Below are positions 39,565-49,504 of a DNA stretch of 64,000 nucleotides, piece by piece. Under the pieces are notes generated by a model. The model worked only from the letters and a program-made list of their open reading frames with translations. It made no database searches and was not told where the DNA came from. The translations under genes and the position numbers were made by a program. The stretch's first letter is position 1. Every line of letters starts with the position of its first letter. Source of the DNA: Bog-159 sp963738375 (lineage in GTDB: Bacteria > Acidobacteriota > Terriglobia > Bryobacterales > Bryobacteraceae); contig CAVTWL010000004.1 in assembly GCA_963738375.1 (NCBI GenBank), positions 1,872,599-1,936,598 of the forward strand, read 5' to 3'.

Positions 39565-41259
39565 ATGGACACCCCCACCCCGGACCCCGCCCCTTCGGCC
39601 ACCCTCATCGTCATCGACCCAAGCGGCCACCGGACCCGTATGCAACTGGCGCCTCTGCCATTCCGTATTGGCCGTCAGGCTGATAACGACCTGATCCTGC
39701 GCGATAGCCGAGCCTCGCGCGAGCACGCCAGTATTGTCCGTGAGGATGGCGAGTATAAGGTCAAAGATACCGGCAGCCGCCACGGGGTCTACGTCAACGG
39801 CAAGCGCGTCGAAAGTCATACGCTCCGCAGCTCTGACCGCATCGAATTCGGCTTCCCCGATTCCTACGAGCTCATCTTCGCCATGGATGGCGCCGAACTG
39901 AACCGCTTGATCGGCCAATTCGGCGCTCATGAAAAATCCGGCCCCATCAGCGGTGTGGTTGGCGCCGGCGGCAATCTCGCCAAACTGCGGGCGATCCTGG
40001 ATGTCGCCCGTACCTTGCAAACGGGCCTTTCCCTGCAAGACGTCCTGAACTCCGTGGTGGATGCCGCCCTCGCCATCACTGGCGCCGAGCGCGGGTTCCT
40101 GTTGCTGCGCAACGGCAACGAACTCGAAACCCGTGTAGCGCGCAATCGCAAGGGCGCAACACTTCCCGCAACGGATCTGCGCGTTCCCGGACGTGTCATC
40201 AAGCGCGCGCTCGAGCAGCGCCGCGATCTGCTCTCTATGAATTTCGACCCCCAAGGCACCGGCGAATTCCGCCCCGAGCGCAGCGTCGTCGACCTCGAAC
40301 TTCGCAGCGTCATCTCCGTGCCATTGGTCCGGATCTCCAAAGTGCGCGGCGACGCCACCAACATCATCTCGACCGCCGAAGAGACTGCCGGAGTGCTCTA
40401 CATGGATTCGCGCTTAACCACCACCGATTTGGCCGGCGGCAACCGCGAGTTGCTGCAAACCCTGGCCATCGAAGCTTCCACGATTCTGGAAAATGCCCGC
40501 TTGCTCGACGAAGAGCGCATCAAGCAGAAAATCGAAGAAGAATTGAACGTGGCGCGCAACATTCAGCAGGGCCTGTTGCCTCGCAGTTTGCCGTCCGATG
40601 GATGGTTTCGAGCCTGTGGCAGCTCCGTCGCATCCCATCAGGTGGGCGGCGATTATTTCGATGTGATCCCCTCCGGCCCCGACGCTTGGACGGCGGTCGT
40701 CGCGGACGTCTCCGGCAAAGGCGTCAGTTCGGCGCTGCTCGCCTCGCTGCTGCAGGGCGCATTTCTCGCCGTAAACCATGGCGACACCGCGCTGCATAAG
40801 CGCCTCGAACGCATCAACGTTTTCCTCAACGAGCGCACCGCGGGCGAGAAGTATGCCACCGTCTTCTATTGCATGCTGGAGCGCTCCGGCCGGCTGCACT
40901 ACGTGAACGCCGGCCACTGTCCCCCCCTCATCGTGCGTCAGGCGGGCGGCATCGAATCGCTAGCTGCCACCGCGCCGCCGGTGGGACTGATCGAGTCCGC
41001 GGAATATGAAGTCAGCCAGACGCAACTGGCGCCAGGCGACAAAATCGTGATCTATTCCGACGGCGTCACCGAAGCGCAGAACTTGCTGGGCGAGTTCTTC
41101 GGAAAACAAAAGCTGCGGCAAGCCGTCGCCGAGCACCAGACGGAAACCTGCCAGCACGTGCATACAGCCGTCGGGAAAGCGGTAGCTGCCTTTACCGATA
41201 GCGCTCCGCAAGCTGACGACATCACCCTGGTAGTGTTCGAGTATCGCGGTGAAGTTTAG
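39565..41259 (+). CDS. FHA-GAF-PP2C (SpoIIE/RsbU) signalling phosphatase
   Basis: 564 residues from ATG 39565. The FHA domain (about 12-110) shows FRIGRQADNDLILRDSRASR and GSRHGVYVNGKRV, a phosphothreonine reader. The GAF domain (about 150-320) has SLQDVLNSVVDAALAITGAE. The PP2C/SpoIIE domain (about 345-560) has NVARNIQQGLLPRSLP, VGGDYFDVI, VADVSGKGVSSALLASLLQG, NAGHCPPLI and QADDITLVVFEY, with the metal-binding aspartates present. It would dephosphorylate an anti-sigma antagonist; no RsbV or RsbW partner is in the window. Confidence 0.93.
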   Translation: MDTPTPDPAPSATLIVIDPSGHRTRMQLAPLPFRIGRQADNDLILRDSRASREHASIVREDGEYKVKDTGSRHGVYVNGKRVESHTLRSSDRIEFGFPDSYELIFAMDGAELNRLIGQFGAHEKSGPISGVVGAGGNLAKLRAILDVARTLQTGLSLQDVLNSVVDAALAITGAERGFLLLRNGNELETRVARNRKGATLPATDLRVPGRVIKRALEQRRDLLSMNFDPQGTGEFRPERSVVDLELRSVISVPLVRISKVRGDATNIISTAEETAGVLYMDSRLTTTDLAGGNRELLQTLAIEASTILENARLLDEERIKQKIEEELNVARNIQQGLLPRSLPSDGWFRACGSSVASHQVGGDYFDVIPSGPDAWTAVVADVSGKGVSSALLASLLQGAFLAVNHGDTALHKRLERINVFLNERTAGEKYATVFYCMLERSGRLHYVNAGHCPPLIVRQAGGIESLAATAPPVGLIESAEYEVSQTQLAPGDKIVIYSDGVTEAQNLLGEFFGKQKLRQAVAEHQTETCQHVHTAVGKAVAAFTDSAPQADDITLVVFEYRGEV

Positions 41260-42050
41260 AGAATCGAACGAACTGTTCCACCGTCGACATGCAGCGCCGC
41301 GCCATTGGTAGCCGACGAAAGCGGGCTGGCCACAAATACCACCAGATTCGCCACCTCTTCCGGCGTGGCAAAGCGCTGGATGATCGAACTCGGCCGCACG
41401 CTGCGGAAAAACTCCCTTTCAAAGTCCGGCACGGAAATATTTCGCGACTTCGCCACATCCGCCGCAAACTTCTCCACGCCCTCCGACCGCGTCGGTCCCG
41501 GCAACACTGAATTCACTGTCACGCCAGTCCCCGAAGTAGTCTCCGCCAACCCTCGCGACAGCGCCAATTGCATCGTCTTGGTCACTCCGTAATGGATCAT
41601 CTCCACGGGGATGTTAATTCCCGACTCGCTCGAAACGAATATGATCCGCCCCCATCCGGCCGCCTTCATCTTCGGCAAATAATACCGGCTCAACCGCACG
41701 CCGCTCATGAAATTCGTTTCGATCAGCGCCTGCCACTCCGCATCGCCGATCTCCTCGAATGGCTTCACCTGATACGTGCCCAGATTGTTGATCAGAATAT
41801 CCAGGTGCGGAAACCGTTCGCAGGCAGCCTCCGTTTCCCCGGCGCGCGACAAGTCCGCAACCAATCCATCCAGCTTCGCACCCGGATGCGCCTGCCGGAT
41901 ACTCTTGAGCGCCGCCGCCACGCGCGAATCTCCGCGGCCGTTCACGATCACGCGCGCGCCCTCGGCCGCCAGCCCCTTGGCAATCGCAAATCCGATGCCC
42001 GCCGTCGATCCGGTCACCAGGGCGAGCTTCCCTTCCAGTTGCAGATCCAT
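41256..42050 (-). CDS. Short-chain dehydrogenase/reductase
   Basis: 264 residues. The cofactor motif is VTGSTAGIGFAIAKG; LINNLGTYQ follows; the catalytic Ser is in IIFVSSESG and Y/K in MIHYGVTKTMQLAL. The C-terminus has a TNGAALHVDGGTVRS end. NADP preference is suggested by the R in NGRGD. The substrate is unknown. The stop overlaps the convergent phosphatase end by four bases; the start is nine bases from the nitroreductase stop. Confidence 0.95.
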   Translation of the reverse strand: MDLQLEGKLALVTGSTAGIGFAIAKGLAAEGARVIVNGRGDSRVAAALKSIRQAHPGAKLDGLVADLSRAGETEAACERFPHLDILINNLGTYQVKPFEEIGDAEWQALIETNFMSGVRLSRYYLPKMKAAGWGRIIFVSSESGINIPVEMIHYGVTKTMQLALSRGLAETTSGTGVTVNSVLPGPTRSEGVEKFAADVAKSRNISVPDFEREFFRSVRPSSIIQRFATPEEVANLVVFVASPLSSATNGAALHVDGGTVRSIL

Positions 42051-42059
42051 GGTAAATCC

Positions 42060-42668
42060 CTAAAGCAACGGGAACGGCCGCTGCCATTCTCCGCCAAATA
42101 CAAATTGATCGAGCGTACGGCGCGGACGCCGCTGATTGCGCTTGCGCAGTTCCTCCGGTGCATTGCGCTCGTCCCCCGGGTACCCGGCGCCGATGGCCGC
42201 AACGGCCGCGTGCGTTTCCGGAATGCCGTACAGTTCCCGCGCCTTCTCCGCGTCGAAGCCCGCCATGGCGTGCGCCATGATTCCCATCGATGCGGCCTGC
42301 AACTGCAGGAAGCCGGTCGCAATTCCGGTATCGTGAAACGCGAAACGGTTGTCGCTCCCATCCCGATGCGACTTTAAGCTCGCCACCGAAATCATCAGCA
42401 CCGGAACATGTTTCGCCCAAACTACGTTGGCCGGCGCCAGGCAGCTCAGCATGCGCTCGAATTCGTCTTTGTTCTCGCGCAACGCAATTAGAAAACTCCA
42501 GGGTTGCTCGTTGTAGCTCGAGGGCGCCCATCGGGCCGCTTCCAAAATACTGAGCAGTTTCTCCGGCTCGATCGCCTGAGAGGAAAAAACCGCCGGGCTC
42601 CAGCGGCTTCGGATCACGTCGAGCACCGGATAACTAACTTCCATGTTCTGCAGGGCTGTCTCTGGCAT
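42060..42668 (-). CDS. Nitroreductase-family flavoprotein
   Basis: 202 residues. FMN-binding features are VIRSRWSPAVFSS, LEAARWAPSSYNEQPWSFL and the C-terminal GAGYPGDERNAPEELRKR. The family uses NAD(P)H and FMN to reduce nitro or quinone compounds. A later ATG (MEVSYPV, residue 9) is an alternative start. It is upstream of, and probably cotranscribed with, the SDR gene. Confidence 0.93.
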   Translation of the reverse strand: MPETALQNMEVSYPVLDVIRSRWSPAVFSSQAIEPEKLLSILEAARWAPSSYNEQPWSFLIALRENKDEFERMLSCLAPANVVWAKHVPVLMISVASLKSHRDGSDNRFAFHDTGIATGFLQLQAASMGIMAHAMAGFDAEKARELYGIPETHAAVAAIGAGYPGDERNAPEELRKRNQRRPRRTLDQFVFGGEWQRPFPLL

Positions 42669-42710
42669 TCTATTACCTGTAGATGCGAGATAAACCCAGC
42701 CGGATGCGGA

Positions 42711-44189
42711 TCAGGGGAGTGTGATAACGGCCACGGAGTATCCGTTCAACGTCACAGCCCCCGCCACGTGGACCGAAACTGCCTCGGCGCCGCCCGGCAA
42801 CTGATCTACCCACTCCGCCTCCGCTTCTGGAATCTCCACTGTCATGGGACGATCGCGCTTGTTCACCAGCAGTACTTTCCTCTTCCCGGCCCGCACGCGA
42901 AAAGCCTGCGCGTAAAGGTATGGATTCGTAACAGACGTGGCGATGAGTTGATCCCCCGCGCCGAAATGCTTGTGCAGCAAATCCAGCACGCGAAATCGGG
43001 CATTAGGCGCGCCGGTAGTCCAATCCACCATCGTCACGCTCGGAAATTGCGTGGGGTATCCAACCAACTGCGATTCGCCCGCCACATCGATTCCCATCGT
43101 CGCCAGGTTGCCGAAGACATAGGCGTATGTTGCACCCGCCAGATTCCAGTAAGAATTCGGGATGGGCGCCGGTGTGCGTCCCTCTTCCCCCGGATCGCCC
43201 GGCAGGATCGCGCCAATTTCGTCGATTGTGGTTCGCGTGCCTGGCGACAACCGCTGCCGGATCTCTTCGATGTAGCCCACCACGGCCAGGAACCGGTCCG
43301 CCTGGGTAAAGAACGTAAACTGCTGCGCTTCCCTGGTCTCATCCGCCGCGGGAACCGCATAAAAGTGGTACGAAATCATGTCCAGGGGAATGCCTGCCTG
43401 ATGGTTCTTAGGGTTCAGGAAATACTCGAACATTCGCGGATTATGTGACGGCTCGGCCAGCGCCAGTCCAACAAACTTCATCCCCGGCGCCACCTCGCGA
43501 ATCGCCGAAACGATTGCATCGTACCGCTCCGTATATTGCCGCGGCGTCATGTTGTGCTCGAAATCCGGCTCGTTCAAAACTTCCCAATAGTCGATCTTGA
43601 AGCGATGCCCGGACTCGTGCCATTTGCCCAACTCATCGGTGAAGCCCCCGCGCGTGTACCAACTCACCAGCCTCGCGAAATACCCGCCCAACTCCCGGCC
43701 GCTCGCATCGCGTAGCTCCGTGCCTTGCGTATAGTTCCAAACCGGCTGATCGGCATCCTCCGGGTACTTCACCGGATCCGGCGTTTGAAACATCCAGGCC
43801 GGAATCGTACTGAAATTCAGAATCACCGGATGCCCCTCGGTAGCCTTCAAAAAATCTACCGTCATCGGGTCGATCGCCGAAAAATCCCAGTAAGTTTGCT
43901 CCGCGTCCGGCGGGCGTAACTCAGCCACCGCCAGTTTCGGATAAGGCAGCCAGGGCACGTACCGCACATAGTCGGCGCCCAGCCGCTGCAATTCCGCAAA
44001 TACCCGGTCATGGATCTGCGATCCCCGCCGCAGCGGTGGATTCACCACTACCTGCAGCGTTGGCACGGTCTGCGATTGGCGCGTAACCTGCTTCCAATCG
44101 ATCTGCAAACTTGCAATCTGGTCCGCGCCGCACCAAGCCGGCATCACAGCCAGCCCGGCAATCAGGCACCGCGCTACGGCGTTTTTCAT
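42711..44189 (-). CDS. Secreted GH39-like glycoside hydrolase
   Basis: 492 residues with a signal peptide (RCLIAGLAVMPAWCGA). TIM-barrel clan GH-A features: the acid/base in YWEVLNEPDF and the likely nucleophile in RTTIDEIGAILPG. SYHFYAVP and a C-terminal beta domain (RKVLLVNKRDRPMTVEIP) complete a GH39 layout (beta-xylosidase or alpha-L-iduronidase type). The substrate cannot be assigned. It lies 42 bases upstream of the nitroreductase start on the same strand. Confidence 0.85.
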   Translation of the reverse strand: MKNAVARCLIAGLAVMPAWCGADQIASLQIDWKQVTRQSQTVPTLQVVVNPPLRRGSQIHDRVFAELQRLGADYVRYVPWLPYPKLAVAELRPPDAEQTYWDFSAIDPMTVDFLKATEGHPVILNFSTIPAWMFQTPDPVKYPEDADQPVWNYTQGTELRDASGRELGGYFARLVSWYTRGGFTDELGKWHESGHRFKIDYWEVLNEPDFEHNMTPRQYTERYDAIVSAIREVAPGMKFVGLALAEPSHNPRMFEYFLNPKNHQAGIPLDMISYHFYAVPAADETREAQQFTFFTQADRFLAVVGYIEEIRQRLSPGTRTTIDEIGAILPGDPGEEGRTPAPIPNSYWNLAGATYAYVFGNLATMGIDVAGESQLVGYPTQFPSVTMVDWTTGAPNARFRVLDLLHKHFGAGDQLIATSVTNPYLYAQAFRVRAGKRKVLLVNKRDRPMTVEIPEAEAEWVDQLPGGAEAVSVHVAGAVTLNGYSVAVITLP

Positions 44190-44292
44190 GATGTACCTGG
44201 TATTTCACTTTTCAGATGCGAAAATCTTCTTCGCCCATCCCAGAATTGCCCGTAAACTACGCTCCCGCTTTGGTTTGGTCGCCCCAGCCAGC

Positions 44293-44322
44293 TTGACAGG
44301 CGAAAAACCAATGCCCTATAAT
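44293..44322 (+). promoter_or_regulatory. Strong sigma70-type promoter
   Basis: Consensus TTGACA (44293-44298) and TATAAT (44317-44322) with an 18-base spacer. Both boxes are perfect. Expected transcription start is near 44329. It points at the candidate leader or small RNA, not directly at a gene. Confidence 0.8.
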
Positions 44323-44328
44323 GAGGAT

Positions 44329-44422
44329 GTCTGAGCGCTTCTGCCCACTCGCGGGTCATCTGAACTAAGTCAGGCGATCTGATTCCACTTCTTAGGCTAC
44401 CCGGCTATCGGGGAGGTTTTTG
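44329..44422 (+). ncRNA. Candidate small RNA or leader with pseudoknot
   Basis: About 94 nt downstream of the consensus promoter. CTGA (44360-44363) and TCAG (44370-44373) can close a short hairpin whose loop CTAAG can pair with CTTAG at about 44391-44395, an H-type pseudoknot. It ends with CCCG-GCTAT-CGGG (44400-44412) followed by GAGG and five T, a weak intrinsic terminator. The 73-aa ORF begins about 100 bases later, so this could be an attenuating leader or a free small RNA. No known riboswitch class was recognised. Confidence 0.45.
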
Positions 44423-44523
44423 TGTACGATGCATGCCGGAAGACTGTGAATCAGCGACAGCACTACGGCGGCATTTCTCATGTTCGCGAGCGTTAGTCGC
44501 AACGGATTGTAGGCACACAGGAA

Positions 44524-44745
44524 ATGACCATTACCGTAAAACTTACCCCCGAAGAGCTTGACCTCCTCACTGCACTGGCATCGGACCAATTATTCCGCAG
44601 ACAGTACATCGACCCCCGGCTACCCGGCTACAAAGCCAACCCTGCCGAGGTTCGCACGGGCAAAGAACTGGTCGAACGCCTGAAGCAAATGTCCGACAAA
44701 GCCAAAGGCGGCTCGATCGCCAAGCGCAATGGCGCCATCGCCTAA
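44524..44745 (+). CDS. Small hypothetical protein
   Basis: 73 residues starting MTITVKLTPEELDLLTALAS, an amphipathic helical, charged protein with a basic tail (SIAKRNGAIA). A CAGGAA site precedes the ATG. Bases 44618-44630 repeat 13 bases of the upstream leader (GGCTACCCGGCTA, also at 44395-44407). No family is recognised. Confidence 0.6.
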   Translation: MTITVKLTPEELDLLTALASDQLFRRQYIDPRLPGYKANPAEVRTGKELVERLKQMSDKAKGGSIAKRNGAIA

Positions 44746-45066
44746 GCGGTCTTTCGAAGCAACTCATCGAATCCTCATTGTGGCGCGCGCTCTCAGGCTG
44801 TCGCGCCGCCATTCTCGGCGACGGTAGCTCTAGCGGCCTTCTCGGGCGCCAGAGTTCGCTCGCCAATTACAGCTTCGCCCTGAAATGTCTTTCCTGGAGA
44901 AAACCTGGTATGTGCGGGCGCAATCTTGGGGATACGGGTGAATGCGCCCGCCAGGTGTAACGGAGTTATCTATACAGACGCACGTCCTTGCGGAATGGTT
45001 AGCAGCAGATTGTGAATTCACTACTCCGGCGTGGTTCTAAAATAAGAGATTCCGGTCGCCGCTTTC
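44746..45066. other. Gene-free spacer
   Basis: No protein-like frame on either strand. A TAAAAT at about 45040 could be a -10 box for the CorC-type gene starting at 45067. Confidence 0.4.
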
Positions 45067-46435
45067 ATGAGCCAATCTTACTTAGGATTTCGCCTGATAC
45101 TGGTCGCGCTGCTCATCGCGCTGAACGGCTTTTTCGCCGCTGCCGAGGTTGCGCTCCTCTCCGTGCGAGGATCCCGTCTCCGGCAAATGGCCGAAGAAGG
45201 GCAGACCGGAGCGCAACGGCGCATTAACCTGCTGGCCAATTCCGCCCGACTCCTATCCGTCACTCAGGTAGGCGTAACCCTGAGCAGCCTGGGGCTGGGG
45301 TGGGCTGGCGAGGAAACCTTATTCCGCATCATCCAATCTCTCTTCCATCCGGATTGGGATCCCTTGCTGCGGGCATCGTTCACGCCGTCAGCCTGCTTGG
45401 CTCGCCTTCCTCGTCATCAGCTACTTCCACGTCGTGACCGGGGAGGTCGTGCCCAAGAATCTGGCGATCGCCACCGCCGACCGCATGGCCGTCACTGTTG
45501 CGCCCGCTCTGCTGGTCTTCTACCGCATCTCCTGCCTTTCGTGCTGGTCATCGAACGATCCAGCAGCTTAATCACCAATCTACTGAGCGTAGGCGGGCAT
45601 CATCGCTCCGGCGGCCATTCCGCCGAGGAACTGAAACTGATCGTCACCTCCAGCCGCGGCCTCGGCTATCTGCCCGAAGAGCAGGAAGACATGATCCACC
45701 GTGTGCTCGATCTGACGCGAACTTTCGGTGCGTGAAATCATGGTCCCCCGCAATGACATCGTCTCCGTCTCCGTCGAAGCCACCCTCGACCAGGTGCTGC
45801 ACACCATGATCGAACAGCGCCACTCGCGTCTCCCGGTGTATGAAAAGAAGCCCGAGCAGATCATCGGCCTGCTCCATTACAAGGATCTCCTGCCCGTCTG
45901 GGAAGAGCGCCGCGATTCCATCCGCACCGGCCGCCCCAGCCGCGCCTTTCGCATTCGCCGCCTGCTTCGCAAACATCTGGTTGTCCCCGAAACCAAACCC
46001 GTCGGCCAGATGCTGACCGAATTCCAGCAGGGCCGCTCCCACATGGCCATGGTCGTGGACGAGTTCGGCACCATCGCCGGAATGGTCACGGTCGAAGACG
46101 TTCTTGAGCAAATTGTCGGCCCCATCCAGGACGAGTACGACGAACAGAGCGAAACGCCGGCCGGTCCGCCCGGGCTGCCGGCTAAGGACGCGGAACTCGA
46201 TGGTGCCACGCGCATTCGCGACCTCGAAACCGAATACGGGATCGACATCCCTAGCGAAGCCGGTTTTGAGACGCTCGCCGGTTTTCTGCTGTACCGCCTC
46301 GGCTACATTCCGCATGCGGGCGAGGCCGTCGAGTACGGCGGCCGCCGTTACACCGTGCTCGAAATGGAGCACAATCGCATCGCCAAGGTGCGCGTGGAAC
46401 AAATCGCCCCACCGCCGGCCCCGCAAGCCGCGTAG
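45067..46435 (+). CDS. CorC/HlyC-type CNNM-CBS membrane protein, frameshifted
   Basis: The DUF21/CNNM domain opens LGFRLILVALLIALNGFFAA with AAEVALLSVRGSRLRQM and VTQVGVTLSSLGLGWAGE. After a shift near 45375 the next frame reads LAFLVISYFHVVTGEVVPKN and ADRMAVTVAPALLVFYRIS. A shift near 45530 leads to HSAEELKLIVTSS and a third near 45722 to REIMVPRNDIVSVSVEATLD. Two CBS domains (IIGLLHYKDLLPVW, MAMVVDEFGTIAGMVTVEDV) and the CorC_HlyC domain (ETLAGFLLYRLGYIPHAGEA) end it. The family is tied to Mg/Co or Na export. Confidence 0.88.
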
Positions 46436-46464
46436 CGCGTTAGCGTACTCTGGTATTTGAACTG

Positions 46465-47932
46465 ATGAAACACCTTGCCCTGCAAGCTCTCGACGCGGTT
46501 GCTCGTTCCGGCGTCACTTATGCCGACACCCGCGTCGTGGAAATTCGCGACCGGCAAGTCTCCACCAAGAACGGCAAGACGGGCCACGTTTCGAGTGCGT
46601 AATCCATGGGCTTGGCCATCCGCGTTCTCGCCAATGGCTGCTGGGGCTTCGCCGCCACCGACGATCTGACCCGCGACGGCGTCGATCCGCCGCGGCGGCC
46701 TGGCGCGTCGAAATCGCCCGCTCCGAGCGCCCTCGCCAAGAAACAGGACGTCGTGCTCGCGCCCGGAAGAGAAATACGAGGCCGACATGGGTGTCGCCGT
46801 TGCGCATCGATCCGTTCACGCATTCCCGTCGATCGCAACGTCGGCCTTGCTGCTCGCCATCGACCGCGAGCTGCGCCGCAACCCCGGCGTCACCCTGGCC
46901 GAAGGCGCCATGAGCTTCGAACGCCGCCGCCAGGTTTTCGCGTCTTCCATCGGCAGCCTGATCGATCAGACCCGCTACCTCAGCGGCGCCGGCTACTGCG
47001 GCGCTCGGCTTACAAGGATGACGAGATCCAGAAGCGCTCGTATCCCAATTCCTTCGGCGGCCAGTATCAGCTCAAAGGCTACGAACTGATCGACGAGTGG
47101 GACCTGCGTCGCCAACGCGCCCCGCATCGCCGAAGAGGCCGTCGCGCTGCACACCGCCGATCAGTGCCCCGAAGGCGAGTTCGATCTCATCCTCGACAGC
47201 TCGCAACTCGGGCTGCAGATCCACGAATCCATCGGCCATCCCATCGAGCTCGACCGCGTCCTCGGCAGCGAAGCCAATTACGCGGGCATGAGCTTCCTCA
47301 CGCTCGATCAGCTGCGACCGCCTGCGCTACGGATCGGAAATCGTGAACGTGGTTTGCGACGCGCGCCCGAGCACGGCCCCGGCCTCGGCACGTTCGCTTT
47401 CGACGACGAAGGCGTGCCCGCGCAATCGACCGACATCATCCGCAACGGCCTGTTCACCGGCTACATGACCTCGCGCGAAACCGCGGCGGCCGTCGGCGAA
47501 ACGCGCTCCAACGGCACCATGCGCGCCGACGGCTGGGCGCGCCTTCCGCTCATCCGCATGACCAACGTCAGCCTGCTGCCCGGCGAGCAGTCGCTCGACG
47601 AAGTCTTCGCCGGCGTCGACCACGCCATCTACATGGAGACCAACCGGAGCTGGTCCATCGACGACAAGCGCTACAACTTCCAGTTCGGCTGCGAGATCGG
47701 CTGGGAGATCCGCAACGGCAAGCGCGTCCGCATGCTGAAGAATCCCAGCTACAGCGGCATCACCACCGAGTTCTGGAACTCCTGCGCCGCCATCGCCGGA
47801 CCCGAGCATTGGACCCTCTGGGGCACGCCCAATTGCGGCAAAGGCCAGCCGGAACAGGTCATGGGCACCGGCCACGGCGCCAGCCCGTCGCGTTTCAGCC
47901 GCATCAAAATCGGGAGCGCTTATGCCGATTGA
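46465..47932 (+). pseudogene. tldD: TldD metalloprotease, one nonsense codon and many frameshifts
   Basis: N-terminus MKHLALQALDAVARSGVTYA with ADTRVVEIRDRQVSTKNGK. At 46600-46602 a TAA interrupts the frame between HVSSA and SMGLAIRVLANGCWGF without a frame change, probably a GAA codon altered. Shifts follow at about 46690, 46725, 46770, 46830, 46990, 47105 and 47315. The zinc HExxxH region survives as LQIHESIGHPIELDRVLG. The C-terminal 200 residues (EHGPGLGTFAFDDEGVPAQS, GYMTSRETAAAV, VMGTGHGASPSRF) are in one frame. TldD pairs with TldE as a protease for unfolded peptides and RiPP leaders. Confidence 0.88.
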
Positions 47933-49283
47933 TCGCGCCCGCTGCCAAGCCATCTTCGATCAGTGTCGGCCGATGCCGCGCGCGCCCTCGGCGTCGCCGG
48001 ACTTCGAAGCCATCCTGAACGCCGGAATCGAGCGCCCTCACGCGCTTCGCCAACAACGCCATCCACCAGAACGTGGCCGAGCGCGGCAGCGCAGCTTTCC
48101 GTCCGCGTACAGATCGAAGGCCGCACCGCCCGCGCCACCACCAACCGCCTCGACGATGCCGCCATCCGCGAGGTTGTCGCCGAGGCCGTCGCGATCACCA
48201 AACTACAGGAGCCCGACCCCGCCCTGCTACCCCTGCCCGGACCGCGCCGCCGTACCCGAAGTCGCGCGCTGGCACGCCGCCACGGCCAACGTGACGCCCG
48301 CTGATCGCGCGCGAAGCCGTCGCCGAGGCCATCGCCATCGTCGAATCAGCCGGCCAGACCGCCGCCGGCATCTACTCCACTGCCGAATCCGTCTTCGCGC
48401 CTCCTGAATTCGCGCGGCGTCTTCGGCTACTACCCCGAAACCATGGCGCAGTTCTCCATCACCGCCATGGCCGGCGACAGTTCCGGCTGGGCCAAAGGCA
48501 GCGCCTGCGACCATCGCGATCTCGATCCGCGCGCGCATGGCGCGCAGCGCCGCCGCAAAAAGCCACGGCCTCGCGTGATCCCGCGCGAACTCCCGCCGGG
48601 CGCTTACACCGTAATCCTGGAGCCCGCCGCCGTCCTCGACCTCGCCGGACAGATGTTCGCCGATTTCAGCGCCACCGCCATCGCCGACGGCCGCAGCTTC
48701 CTGAGCGACCGCATCGGCAAGAAGTTGTTCGGCGACAACATCGCCATCTACGACGATGTCTACCATCCGCTGCAAGCCGGCGCGCCGTTCGATGGCGAAG
48801 GCGTGCCGCGCAACAAGCTCGCGCTGGTCGAACGCGGCGTAGTCCGCCGACATCGCCTATTGCCGCCAGGCTGCGCACAGCCGCCGGCGTGGCAGCCACC
48901 GGCCACGGCTTCCCGCTGCCCAACGAGTACGGCGAAGCGCCCATGAACATCGTCATCGCCGGCGGCGACACGTCGCTCGAAGACATGATCGCCTCCACCG
49001 CGCGCGGCATTCTGGTCACCCGCCTCTGGTACATCCGCGAAGTCGATCCCTACGAGAAGATCATGACCGGCATGACCCGCGACGGCACCTTCCTCATCGA
49101 AGACGGCCGCATCGCCGCGCGGCGTGCGCAACTTCCGCTTCAATCAGGCCATGCCCGAGATGCTTGTCGAACGTGGAAGCGCTGTCGCCCTCCGTGCGCG
49201 CCTCCGGCGAAGAGGCCTTCGACATGGTGGTTCCCGCCATGAAAGTCCGCGACTTCCACTTCACCGAAGTCACCCGCTTCTAA
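47922..49283 (+). pseudogene. pmbA: TldE/PmbA subunit, multiply frameshifted
   Basis: Starts MPIDRARCQAIFDQ, overlapping the tldD end by 11 bases. Pieces in several frames align to one TldE-like protein: QLSVRVQIEGRTARATTNRL with AIREVVAEAVAITKLQEPDP, later FADFSATAIADGRSFLSDRI, FGDNIAIYDDVYHPLQAGAP, ATGHGFPLPNEYGEAPMNIV, GILVTRLWYIREVDPYEKI and the last MVVPAMKVRDFHFTEVTRF. Shifts occur every 50-200 bases. TldE lacks the zinc site and is the partner of TldD. It ends with TAA at 49281-49283. Confidence 0.85.
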
Positions 49284-49409
49284 TGGATGAACGGCCGTTT
49301 ACTGCCTCCCGCACCTCGCAAGCCCATCTCCACCCGTCGCCGATTTTTCCCCCACGCTCGGCGATAAGCCATTCGCCGTTCTTCCATCCGTCAAAAGTCT
49401 CCGATCGCC

Positions 49410-49500
49410 GCCACGTGCCTCGGCATGGGAGCCGGCAACTGGCTGTCGCTCAAGCAAGCGCAGGCACTCCTGAACGCGCCGGCCATTCCGGGCGCGTGAT
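49410..49500 (+). pseudogene. Tyrosine recombinase (XerD-like) fragment
   Basis: A short frame reads GAGNWLSLKQAQALLNAP, matching the segment just ahead of the catalytic domain in many phage-type integrases (NWLTLEQAKELLAAP). No catalytic residues remain. It ends where IS3 transposase sequence begins on the other strand. Identification rests on one motif. Confidence 0.45.
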
Positions 49501-49504
49501 TCTG

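Noticed and set aside
41568..42377. Plus-strand frames across the SDR and nitroreductase genes
   Set aside because: Arginine-rich shadows; both real genes have full catalytic motifs on the minus strand.
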